A stretch of DNA of 42,499 nt, from assembly GCA_011959205.1 (NCBI GenBank), contig BLLV01000303.1, forward strand, positions 1-42,499, given 5' to 3'. Shown here one piece after another: positions 34,428 to 42,499 of this stretch. The first letter of the stretch is position 1. Each line of letters begins with the position of its first letter. Made by a program: the position numbers and the translations under genes. Under the pieces are notes generated by a model. That model was not told the origin of the DNA, made no database searches, and was given only the letters and a program-made list of their open reading frames with translations. Source of the DNA: Bacteroidaceae bacterium. GTDB taxonomy: Bacteria; Bacteroidota; Bacteroidia; Bacteroidales; Bacteroidaceae.

Positions 34428-36413
34428 TCATATAGAAGCAATCCGTTCTATCAACTCATTACCTAATGCTGTTTTCACTTCGATATGCTGCAACACCGCT
34501 GTTACAAACGGATTACTCTCAAACACCCCACGCACCTGTTCAAAATCCTGCTCCATCTCCTCGCGTGATCCGTCCGCGCCAAACCCCGTCATGGCAGACA
34601 AAGAAAACTCCTTCTTCGCATCGGCATAGACCATTTTATCCAGTCCTACAACTGCCTCCTGCCACTTCTTCACAATAGCGATAACATCCTTTGCCGTCAT
34701 TTCATCGGGACGCAGATGATAGAACTCGAGCATCTTCCCATACGCCCATGTCCACTCGTATGTATAGTAATTACGATGCATCTCGACAAAGCGGTCATGA
34801 ATCTGGTCCACATTGGTCAGCATGCCGCATTCTATATCCGCCATCAACCGCTCTATCTCACTTTTAGGAGCGATCAATCCGGAAATATCCACCCATTCCC
34901 CTGTTCCTATCTCTGTATCAGGCATCAACCGGGCGCGGATTTCCTCATCACTTTTAAAGCGGATCTCCTCCAAACGCTTGATCAATGAATTACCCAAAAA
35001 TTTATGAATAGCCGTTTCATAAAAACGAATGCCGTTATTTAAAGAAGAGTTCTTGATTTTCGCACTTTGGTAAGAGTAAGTTTCCGAGGTCTCGCCGGAT
35101 ACTTTTCGCAACTCCTTCAGAATACTACGCCCTTTCATCATTTTCTGAATAGTATAGGGACTCAACAGGTTATAATTTATCTGATCCAGACGATTCGGGT
35201 CTTTACGCTTGTCACGTTTCGGCCACTTCTGGGCATCACGGATCGTACCTACACTCCGCAAATTCACCCCCGGCACCAGGTAAGTGGTGTTCTGCTGCTC
35301 TATCAGATAAGAAAAAGGCAGGTTGGAAGTATCGGCATGATTCACATGGCGCCCCATGACCAAAGAGAATGCGCCCACACGTGCAGGCCATAAAATATAA
35401 GAATCAGACGTAGTCTTCGCCCCACGTTCCATAGCCCCCTGATGAATCGGCCCCAACTTATACATGTGGTTGCTTTGATTAGAGCCGGAACCCGCATTCA
35501 TGAAAGAGAACATGCCGGCAATCAGCAAAGTCGATTTATGATGAGTCACCGTAAAGGGTCCGGCAAAAATGGCACATGCCTCACCATTCTCTTCTTGACA
35601 ATTACTGAAGAACAAAGAATCGGATGCGGAATAGTTATGCCCCAAATGACATGCCTGGCCGATAAAGCAACGGGTCAGCATCGTTCCATCCTCCACGCTG
35701 GAGCCGCTTGATATAATAAAATCATCACATACCACTCCGTAACCGATATGAACAGGCGCCTGTTCATTACTGTTCAGACTGCCGTTTTTCAATCGTCCCG
35801 CCCCTTCTATCTTACAATAATCGCCAATTCGCACATTCTTTATATATCCCGCGTCAACAATGGTGACATGGTGACCGATAGTGCCTGTATCCGAAGCATT
35901 CTCCTCAGCATACCGGTCAATGATGGCCTTCATCCGGCAAATCAATTCAGGACGGTGACGGTACAATGCCAAGATATAGGCCTGATGCGCCGACAGACGG
36001 TCGTGGATAGGCACTTCACGCCCACCCGTTTCATTCAGCACAGCCACTTCCACCCCATTGCCGAACTTGCTCCGGCCATCTACCAGAATGATATCCACAT
36101 TCTCTATAAATGTATAATCTCCGATTATATAGTTGGCTATGTAGTTCTTTATATTCTCAATACAGCAATTATCGCCCACCGTTACATTATGCAAGGTGGC
36201 ATGATACAATCCGGAATGCTTACACATACCACCCGCCAACGTAAACTCGTCTTCAAAGACTCCCAATCTGACCTTCCCTGAAAAACGGGTATGGTAAATA
36301 TAGTCTGTCTTAAAATTCTCTACCACTTCAATGTCGGCCCAGTTTACAGCCGTACACGATCTCTCTTTTAATTGTTGTATTTCTTCTTGTGTAAGCGAAC
36401 GATAAGTTTTCAT
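34428..36413 (-). CDS. DUF4954 family protein, left-handed beta-helix
   Basis: Uncharacterised 661-residue protein. It starts MKTYRSLTQEEIQQLKERSC, then shows a long series of hexapeptide-like turns typical of left-handed beta-helices: VTVGDNCCIENIKNYIANYI, YIIGDYTFIENVDI, TIGHHVTIVDAGYIKNVRIG, DYCKIEGAGRLKNG. The segments GHNYSASDSLFFSNCQEENG, AGPFTVTHHKSTLLIAGMF and LPFSYLIEQQNTTYLVPG are the most conserved-looking. The last 200 residues are helical. The fold is shared with sugar-nucleotide acyl- and nucleotidyl-transferases, but no catalytic motif of those groups is evident. There is no signal peptide, so it is cytosolic. It lies 13 bases after hflX on the same strand, which indicates an operon. 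Confidence 0.88.
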   Translation of the reverse strand: MKTYRSLTQEEIQQLKERSCTAVNWADIEVVENFKTDYIYHTRFSGKVRLGVFEDEFTLAGGMCKHSGLYHATLHNVTVGDNCCIENIKNYIANYIIGDYTFIENVDIILVDGRSKFGNGVEVAVLNETGGREVPIHDRLSAHQAYILALYRHRPELICRMKAIIDRYAEENASDTGTIGHHVTIVDAGYIKNVRIGDYCKIEGAGRLKNGSLNSNEQAPVHIGYGVVCDDFIISSGSSVEDGTMLTRCFIGQACHLGHNYSASDSLFFSNCQEENGEACAIFAGPFTVTHHKSTLLIAGMFSFMNAGSGSNQSNHMYKLGPIHQGAMERGAKTTSDSYILWPARVGAFSLVMGRHVNHADTSNLPFSYLIEQQNTTYLVPGVNLRSVGTIRDAQKWPKRDKRKDPNRLDQINYNLLSPYTIQKMMKGRSILKELRKVSGETSETYSYQSAKIKNSSLNNGIRFYETAIHKFLGNSLIKRLEEIRFKSDEEIRARLMPDTEIGTGEWVDISGLIAPKSEIERLMADIECGMLTNVDQIHDRFVEMHRNYYTYEWTWAYGKMLEFYHLRPDEMTAKDVIAIVKKWQEAVVGLDKMVYADAKKEFSLSAMTGFGADGSREEMEQDFEQVRGVFESNPFVTAVLQHIEVKTALGNELIERIASI

Positions 36414-36426
36414 CTTCTATAGGTAT

Positions 36427-37680
36427 TTATTCTTCATCGTATGTCTGATAAAGAAAATCGTTATAAGGATACTTCTGTACATGCAGTTCGCGCACCTTAT
36501 TGTATATAATGGTCTTCAATTCGTCCATATTCATCTTCTCTCTGGCAGAAATGAAGATACAATTATCATTCAATTTCGCCATCCATGTCCTCATCAGTTC
36601 TTCCAAGGTAATATTTTCCTTGGTTTTAGGAGTCAGATCATCCTCCGCTTTCTCTATATAGGTATACGCATCTATCTTGTTGAAAACAATCATGGTAGGC
36701 TTTCCACCTGCCCCCAAATCAGCAACCGTTTTATCGACCACTGAAATCTGTTCCTCAAAATCCGGATGAGAGATATCCACCACATGAATCAGCAAGTCCG
36801 CCTCACGCACTTCGTCCAAAGTCGATTTAAAGGAATCAACCAGATCCGTCGGCAATTTACGGATAAATCCTACGGTATCGGTAAGCAGAAACGGCAGATT
36901 CTCGATGATCACCTTACGTACCGTGGTATCCAATGTGGCAAAAAGCTTGTTTTCAGCAAAAACTTCGCTCTTTGACAGCAAATTCATCAAAGTAGATTTT
37001 CCCACATTGGTATATCCCACCAAAGCCACACGGATCATACGCCCGCGGTTCTTACGCTGGGTGGATTTCTGCTTGTCAATTTCGGCCAACCGCTCTTTCA
37101 GCAATGACATGCGGTTCAAAATGATACGGCGGTCCATTTCCAACTGCGTTTCACCCGGACCGCGTAATCCCACGGAACCTTTACCTCCACCGGCACCGGA
37201 TCCACCTCCCTGGCGTTCCAAGTGAGTCCACAAGCGTTGCAAACGAGGCAGCATATACTTATATTGGGCCAACTCCACCTGGGTTTTAGCATTTGCCGTT
37301 TGAGCCCGCATGGCAAAAATATCCAGAATCAGCGAAGTACGATCCAATATCTTCACTTTCAGCTCCCCTTCTATATTACGTATCTGCTTGGCAGAAAGCT
37401 CATCATCAAAGATCACCATTCCGACTTCACGTTCATTTTCCTCTTCCTGATGAATATATTCTTTAATCTCTTCCAGCTTTCCTTTACCGACATAAGTGAC
37501 GGAATGAGCGGCAGGCAACTTCTGAGTAAATCTTTTCACCACTGTCGCCCCGGCCGTTTCGGCCAAGAACTCCAACTCATCCAAATACTCCTTGGTCTTT
37601 CGTTCATCTTGTGTCTGGGTAATCAAACCAACCAAGATGGCTGTTTCAACCTGTGCTTCAGAAATTACAAATTCTTTCAT
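36427..37680 (-). CDS. hflX: GTPase HflX
   Basis: Ribosome-associated GTPase that splits stalled or stressed 70S ribosomes. The 417 residues show the N-terminal HflX domain (YVGKGKLEEIKEY, VIFDDELSAKQIRNIE), a coiled-coil linker containing the glycine-rich GGGSGAGGGKGSVGLRGPGETQLE, and the G domain. G1 is GYTNVGKST near residue 222, G3 DTVGFIRKLP, and G4 NKID. A short C-terminal extension follows. All motifs are intact. It is the first gene of the hflX-DUF4954 pair and has a -7 element 29 bases upstream. Confidence 0.96.
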   Translation of the reverse strand: MKEFVISEAQVETAILVGLITQTQDERKTKEYLDELEFLAETAGATVVKRFTQKLPAAHSVTYVGKGKLEEIKEYIHQEEENEREVGMVIFDDELSAKQIRNIEGELKVKILDRTSLILDIFAMRAQTANAKTQVELAQYKYMLPRLQRLWTHLERQGGGSGAGGGKGSVGLRGPGETQLEMDRRIILNRMSLLKERLAEIDKQKSTQRKNRGRMIRVALVGYTNVGKSTLMNLLSKSEVFAENKLFATLDTTVRKVIIENLPFLLTDTVGFIRKLPTDLVDSFKSTLDEVREADLLIHVVDISHPDFEEQISVVDKTVADLGAGGKPTMIVFNKIDAYTYIEKAEDDLTPKTKENITLEELMRTWMAKLNDNCIFISAREKMNMDELKTIIYNKVRELHVQKYPYNDFLYQTYDEE

Positions 37681-37708
37681 TTATCTATCAATTTAACTAA
37701 GTTTGCGA

Positions 37709-37716
37709 CAAATATA
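37709..37716 (-). promoter_or_regulatory. -7 element for hflX
   Basis: Minus strand TATATTTG, a full -7 match, 29 bases before the hflX ATG. It lies only 4 bases from the hairpin that ends the susCD transcript; no -33 is seen because that position falls in the hairpin. Confidence 0.55.
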
Positions 37717-37719
37717 ACA

Positions 37720-37756
37720 AAAAGGAGCGTGTTTTTGTTAGAAACATGCTCCTTTT
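37720..37756 (-). terminator. intrinsic terminator between susD and hflX
   Basis: A 15-base-pair stem AAAAGGAGCGTGTTT / AAACATGCTCCTTTT (one G-T pair) with a 7-base loop, and T or A runs on both sides. It should end the susCD transcript, leaving an untranslated tail of about 115 bases. Confidence 0.8.
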
Positions 37757-37871
37757 TTATTCAAGAACAAGGGGTAATCGCACAAAAGCAATTCAAATCC
37801 CATCCTCAAAGATAGTACTTCATCACGGCAAACAAAAGTAACCTATCTCTAATAAATCAAACCTAGCTAAA

Positions 37872-39512
37872 TTATTTCCCTGCAAGATTCAGCTCGTCAT
37901 TATAATCAGTTTCATTCAAAGGTACATCCCATGTCCATTTATTGGCGCCATCAGCAGGAATCGTTTTAACGATGGAGATATGCGCATTACCTCCATCGAT
38001 GAAACCAGTACGTACTACAGGACGATTCCATCTCTTATAATCACTCCAAGCAAAACCTTCTCCCCAAAGTTCAAGCTCACGATAATCCATGATTTCATTC
38101 CAAAGTTCATTTCCTACCTTAGTACATGTATATTCTGCATTACGTCCCGAAGTCGCATTCAATTCTATCAAAGCAGCTTGTGCACCTTGTTCGTTATTTA
38201 AGAAATAGTTAGCTTCAGCTTCAACCAACACCATTTCCGAAGAACGGATAAAAGGCAGATAACTTACCCCCGGAGTATCGAATACATGGAACTTCAACTG
38301 TCCACCCAGATACATATAACCAGCTTGATAAGGAGCTGCAAGCCCACTGACTGCCATTTTCTGGCAATATGCCGCAGCTTCATCCCAAAGTTTGTCCGCT
38401 TCTGTTTCTTTGTCTCCCATTCCCAATATGCCATAACTTAAATCCATAGCGGAACCGTCATTATAATTATATCCGGGGAATTTATCTTCTGTCAGGAACA
38501 AGGCTTTACGAGCATCATTGTCAGGTATACGATTGATGAGTTCACGGCCGATAGCACCCGCACCAGTATTCTGATTATTAGCATAATATCCATTGCAAGC
38601 AAACTGGGTACCATAGCTCCAGTACCAATTGTTTTCCTGTGAACCGCCAAAACAGCCAAAGATCCATTCACTTGTCGGATTGCAGAAACCGGAATGATAT
38701 TCAGCATTTGTCATAAGCGGATAGTTCTGACGGGCCAATTTGGCTTCAGACAACGCTTGGGAATAATCTTGTTTAGTGAGAGCCGCACGAGCATAAACAG
38801 CATGAGCCACATTAATATTAGGTATCCATATCTGTGCAGCATCACGGTCCATTCCGCTTTGCTCATACAAAGCAATTGCTTCATCCAAATCTCTATAGAT
38901 TTGTGCGTATGTCTCGGCCAATGTGGCATATCCTTGTCCACCAGTAGATTCATCCAAACGAAGTACCACACCTTGCGAAGCTCCATTATTGGAGTCTTGC
39001 CAACGCCAACAATAATAGTGCACCAGTTTTTCGAAAGCGTATGCACGGAAAGTCAGTGCAGATGCCTTGATGAAAGATTTTTCATCCTCAACTCCTTCGG
39101 CTGTATCTATATTAGCCAAAATAGTATTGGCATTACCAATAATGGTATAATAATAATACCAAGCATAAGCATCATAAATGGAATTGGTACGCGTGTGAAA
39201 CTCCTGATTATGAAGAGGTGCCCATCCGGAAGCATACATGTTATAAAGATAATTTTCACTTGGGTAGTTCTCATAATGAGCCATAATATTGTTTTCACCA
39301 GCAAATCCTTGACCAAAATAATACTGTTGCGTGGTCATGATTTTAGCAATACCGTTCAATGCTTTCATAGCATTAGCTGTTGTACCTACCGCATCAGAAG
39401 CACCAGTAGAGTCAGTAGGTGTCGTATCCAAGTAGTCGCCAGCACACGAAGATACCAACATCATACTAGCCAATAGGCTTCCTGTAAATATTTTATTAAT
39501 AAATTTCTTCAT
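37872..39512 (-). CDS. SusD/RagB family nutrient-binding lipoprotein
   Basis: Surface lipoprotein that forms the lid over its SusC partner and captures the ligand. The 546 residues begin with a lipoprotein signal peptide ending at Cys23 (MMLVSSCAGDYLDTTPTD), with the YLDT sequence typical right after the SusD lipobox. TPR-like helices (for example YTIIGNANTILANI, ALTFRAYAFEKLVHYY) and the late RSSEMVLVEAEANY and YRELELWGEGFAWSDYKRW blocks are standard for the family. The ligand cannot be predicted. It is 30 bases downstream of susC on the same strand. Confidence 0.95.
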   Translation of the reverse strand: MKKFINKIFTGSLLASMMLVSSCAGDYLDTTPTDSTGASDAVGTTANAMKALNGIAKIMTTQQYYFGQGFAGENNIMAHYENYPSENYLYNMYASGWAPLHNQEFHTRTNSIYDAYAWYYYYTIIGNANTILANIDTAEGVEDEKSFIKASALTFRAYAFEKLVHYYCWRWQDSNNGASQGVVLRLDESTGGQGYATLAETYAQIYRDLDEAIALYEQSGMDRDAAQIWIPNINVAHAVYARAALTKQDYSQALSEAKLARQNYPLMTNAEYHSGFCNPTSEWIFGCFGGSQENNWYWSYGTQFACNGYYANNQNTGAGAIGRELINRIPDNDARKALFLTEDKFPGYNYNDGSAMDLSYGILGMGDKETEADKLWDEAAAYCQKMAVSGLAAPYQAGYMYLGGQLKFHVFDTPGVSYLPFIRSSEMVLVEAEANYFLNNEQGAQAALIELNATSGRNAEYTCTKVGNELWNEIMDYRELELWGEGFAWSDYKRWNRPVVRTGFIDGGNAHISIVKTIPADGANKWTWDVPLNETDYNDELNLAGK

Positions 39513-39542
39513 TTCTAATGCAAATTAAATAATTATACCTTT

Positions 39543-42499
39543 TTAGAATTTTACTGTCAGACCCAAATTGTATACACGGGCTGTAACATAAGTATCATCT
39601 GATCCTCCATTAAACGAATATTGCGGATTAAGTCCTTTGCGTGAAGTTAATGTGAAAAGGTTCTCCACACCCGCGTTCAATGATAATCCTTCCAGTCCCA
39701 TGCTTCTGAACCATTTTTTAGGCAAACTATAAGAAATATTAAGATTCTTGAATACCAAATAAGAAGAACTTGTCAACCAACGGTCACTAGAAGCATTCAA
39801 ATCAGATGATTTATAGAAATCGGCACGCGGGAGCCCGTTCGGATCAATGCGATCAGCCGATGTCTCTGTCATTCCGGCAGGTATCTCTTTCCATGAGTTT
39901 AAGATATCTTTATGGTAAGCACTACCAGAAGCTCCAGATTCGGATACCCCCATCAGGCTGGCATAACTTCCATCGTACGTTTTACCTCCTAAAGAATAAG
40001 TGAACAACATGTTTAAATCCCAGTTTTTCCAAGAAAGCGCAGAACTGATAGAACCATATACAGTGGGAAGCGCACTACCTGCCCAATCACGTTTACTGTA
40101 TGCAGTTGCTGTAGCATAATCTTTACCATTGATGGTAACCAATGCACCGGCTTCGGCAGCAGCATCCTTCTTATCTGCATCCAACGTATAAAGTGAAGTA
40201 CCTGTCATTTGATCCACACCTTCAAAATGATAAGTGTACCATTCATAAATAGAATGCCCTTCTGCGTAATTTTGCATACCATGCAGAATATCTTTTCCAT
40301 CGGGCAGTTTTATGATCTTATTTTTCAAAAAAGTCGCATCCGCTCCAACATTCCATCTCCAATCATTGTTATTTATAATATCAGCATTTAAAGAGATTTC
40401 CCAACCACGGTTGGAGATAGTACCGATATTTTTATATTGTGTCAAGTTCATAGGAGCGCCATCATCTCCCCAAGGATATGAGCCGGCAGAAAGTGGCAAA
40501 CGAACTTCGAACAACAAATCTTTGGAACGTTTGTCGAAGTAACCAATCTGAAAGTTCAGACGATTGAACAGACGACCTTCTACAGCCACATCTACAGTCT
40601 GGGTGGTTTCCCACTTGATGTCAGGAGCAGACAAAGACTTTTTAACCAAAGCAGCCTCACCACCGTTCTTGTCAATGGTATAAAGTGCCATGTGCCCGTA
40701 AAGGTTAACACCCATATTATTACCAACTTCACCGTAAGAAGCACGCAGTTTCAAAGCATCCACCCAATCCACATTCTCTATGAATGACTCACGCTTTATG
40801 TTCCAGCTAGCCCCTAAGGAATAAAAATTACCCCAACGATTGTCCTTGTGAAAACGAGAAGAGCCATCACGACGAAAAGAACCTTCCACAAAATAACGAT
40901 CATCATAATTGTACTTCACACGTGCCAAATATGATTCTGTTTTATCTTCATCGTCACTTCCTGAGAAATAAGAGTTATTTAGGAAATTTCCCATAGTAAG
41001 ATTACCGTCTACAGCCATGCCTGTATTCATGCCCGAAGTATATTTACGTTCCCAACTATAGTTTTCGTGAGCCGCCATGACTTCAATGTTGTGTACTTCA
41101 TTAAATTGATAATTCCAATTCAGGATTTCCTGCAAAGTAACAATTTTGTATTGGTAAGCATAACTGGTCAGACGACCACCATTCGTAGCACCATCACCAA
41201 TCTCTGGATTATCATATTTTTTATTATTAGTTGTACTGTTATTAAGGTCACCTTTTACAGTCAATGATAAGCCATAAGGCAATGATATGGTAGCAAAAGC
41301 CTGTCCACCCAATACATTACGCACACTTTCCTGCTTATTGAACAACATTTCATAAACGATATGGCGGTTGCTTAAATAAGAAGAAGTTGTATCATAAATT
41401 TTATCTCCCGCTGCATCCAACTGATAAGTTCCATCAGCATTATGCAGATACACCGGATATACCGGAGCCATATATCGGGCTATATAGAAAGGATTGGCAT
41501 AAGCGTTTCCACTAGCATTGTTGTTATAGTCACGTTTAGTCCAAGAACCATTAAGGTTTACCCCACCCTTGAACCAGCTATTGGGAGTATAAGTCGTGTT
41601 GACACGACCAGAAAAACGTTCATATCCTGTAGCTTTCACATATCCTTTTTCATTCAAATACCCCACAGAAGAATACACATTGTATTTTTGTCCGGACGTA
41701 GCAGCAGACAAATTGTATTCCTGACGATGTCCATTACGTTCAATAGCATCCTGCCAGTCAAGATCATCATAACCAGCCAAGCGAGTAGCTGTCAACTTTC
41801 CATTACTATCGAATAATTTATCATCAGCAGCATTATAAATATTACGTCCGATAGATTCTCCTATAAGATGACTTGTTGCATAAGCAGCAGCTTCGCTTGC
41901 AGACATACCTGTATTGCTCATCATCGAGTTCTTTTTGGCTATCCATGCCATTTCCATCCAAGGGTCAGCATCCAAACGTTCATATTCGGGGATACCTCTA
42001 TTATATATACCTTGATTCATTTGCAGAGTAATGCTGGGTTTGTCAGCATTACGTCCGCTTTTTGTAGTAATAAGAACAACGCCATTGGCTGCACGATTAC
42101 CATACAACGCAGCTGAAGCGGCATCTTTCAAGATGGACATACTTTCAATATCATTAGAGTTTAACTCTGCCATATTTCCATCAAAAGGAACTCCGTCCAC
42201 AACAAACAACGGACTGGAAGCACCTGACACGAATGTACCAAAACCACGAATACGGATTTCCGGAGCCTTTCCCGGCTCACCATAAGTATTGTTTACTTGT
42301 ACACCCGGTGCAGCTCCTTCCAGCGCACCTGTCACACTAGTAGTAATACGCTTCTCTATTTTCTTATTGTCAACTACCGAAACGGAACCTGTCAATGATT
42401 CTTTTTTTGCAGTACCATATGCCACGACCACAACTTCGTCAAGTGTTTCTGTATCAGCCTTTAGAACCACACTGATATTGGCTTTGACCCCCACCTCTT
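39543..42499 (-). CDS. SusC/RagA family TonB-dependent transporter (N terminus outside window)
   Basis: Outer-membrane importer for glycans or peptides, energised by TonB. The visible 985 residues begin in the linker before the plug: DEVVVVAYGTAKKESLTGSVSVV, a SusC signature. The plug (IRGFGTFVSGASSPLFVVDGVPFDGNMAELNSNDIESMSILKDAASAALYGNRAANGVVLITTK) is complete, followed by the beta-barrel up to the C-terminal strand ending LGLTVKF. The frame is open to the window edge; the GTG at 42494 is an internal valine codon, not a start. The signal peptide and carboxypeptidase-like domain should lie beyond. It is followed by susD. No glycosidase, sulfatase or regulator is in view, so the substrate is unknown. 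Confidence 0.95.
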   Translation of the reverse strand, partial: EVGVKANISVVLKADTETLDEVVVVAYGTAKKESLTGSVSVVDNKKIEKRITTSVTGALEGAAPGVQVNNTYGEPGKAPEIRIRGFGTFVSGASSPLFVVDGVPFDGNMAELNSNDIESMSILKDAASAALYGNRAANGVVLITTKSGRNADKPSITLQMNQGIYNRGIPEYERLDADPWMEMAWIAKKNSMMSNTGMSASEAAAYATSHLIGESIGRNIYNAADDKLFDSNGKLTATRLAGYDDLDWQDAIERNGHRQEYNLSAATSGQKYNVYSSVGYLNEKGYVKATGYERFSGRVNTTYTPNSWFKGGVNLNGSWTKRDYNNNASGNAYANPFYIARYMAPVYPVYLHNADGTYQLDAAGDKIYDTTSSYLSNRHIVYEMLFNKQESVRNVLGGQAFATISLPYGLSLTVKGDLNNSTTNNKKYDNPEIGDGATNGGRLTSYAYQYKIVTLQEILNWNYQFNEVHNIEVMAAHENYSWERKYTSGMNTGMAVDGNLTMGNFLNNSYFSGSDDEDKTESYLARVKYNYDDRYFVEGSFRRDGSSRFHKDNRWGNFYSLGASWNIKRESFIENVDWVDALKLRASYGEVGNNMGVNLYGHMALYTIDKNGGEAALVKKSLSAPDIKWETTQTVDVAVEGRLFNRLNFQIGYFDKRSKDLLFEVRLPLSAGSYPWGDDGAPMNLTQYKNIGTISNRGWEISLNADIINNNDWRWNVGADATFLKNKIIKLPDGKDILHGMQNYAEGHSIYEWYTYHFEGVDQMTGTSLYTLDADKKDAAAEAGALVTINGKDYATATAYSKRDWAGSALPTVYGSISSALSWKNWDLNMLFTYSLGGKTYDGSYASLMGVSESGASGSAYHKDILNSWKEIPAGMTETSADRIDPNGLPRADFYKSSDLNASSDRWLTSSSYLVFKNLNISYSLPKKWFRSMGLEGLSLNAGVENLFTLTSRKGLNPQYSFNGGSDDTYVTARVYNLGLTVKF

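Noticed and set aside
42492-42494. GTG at 42494 as the start of the SusC protein
   Set aside because: The frame is open to the window edge and the protein would lack a signal peptide and N-terminal domain; this codon is an internal valine.
1-42499. tRNA, rRNA, riboswitch or phage attachment site
   Set aside because: None of the intergenic stretches I read showed a cloverleaf, known riboswitch core or integrase-linked direct repeats. A covariance-model scan would be needed for faint RNA families.

Overview
The window is a stretch of Bacteroidales chromosome, most likely Bacteroides or Phocaeicola (a P. vulgatus/dorei-like genome; this placement is inference). The reasons are a SusC/SusD pair, a BACON-domain surface lipoprotein, DUF4954, DUF4834-like and DUF3667-like genes, and many Bacteroidetes-type promoters (-7 TAnnTTTG with -33 TTTG/TTG about 19-20 bases upstream) in front of the genes. 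Most of the window is housekeeping DNA with short intergenic gaps. No rRNA or tRNA gene and no CRISPR array was seen.

Layout. 1-2.1 kb: the 3' part of a CPA2 cation/proton antiporter converges on a small acidic protein. 2.1-6.3 kb (minus): dnaE, then trxA, then the acidic protein. 6.4-8.2 kb (plus): psd, pssA and a small membrane protein, i.e. phosphatidylethanolamine synthesis. 8.2-8.9 kb (minus): a 77-residue ribbon-helix-helix-like protein and a TadA-like deaminase, divergent from 8.9-10.4 kb (plus): yraN, an MmcQ/YjbR protein and birA. 10.5-13.9 kb (plus): an M43-like surface metalloprotease, a MATE exporter and pyrH. 13.9-14.9 kb: a gene-free block with an unusual repeat element. 14.9-17.4 kb (minus): a histidine phosphatase and an AAA-ATPase/PD-(D/E)XK protein. 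17.6-20.2 kb (plus): frr, rsgA and an exported M28 peptidase, closed by a strong terminator. 20.3-25.7 kb (plus): a complete tripartite RND efflux operon. 25.8-27.5 kb: an amino-acid permease. 27.6-30.5 kb: a decayed accessory patch with two broken transposase genes, a frameshifted and truncated exported-protein gene, and an intact DUF3667-like membrane protein. 30.6-34.3 kb: class I fumarase divergent from an S15/CocE-type hydrolase. 34.4-37.7 kb (minus): hflX and DUF4954. 37.9-42.5 kb (minus): susD and most of a susC that runs off the window.

The most unusual structure is at 14050-14748. Two arms of about 139 bases in inverted orientation each end in the 14-base palindrome AGTTTTGCAAAACT and each contain a GC-rich stem-loop. 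They bracket a tandem array of 22-base units in which a short dyad (AACT-NN-AGTT) is kept while its centre varies, followed by units in the opposite orientation. It codes for nothing convincing and matches no element I can name. The other main unknown is the DUF4954 gene tied to hflX.
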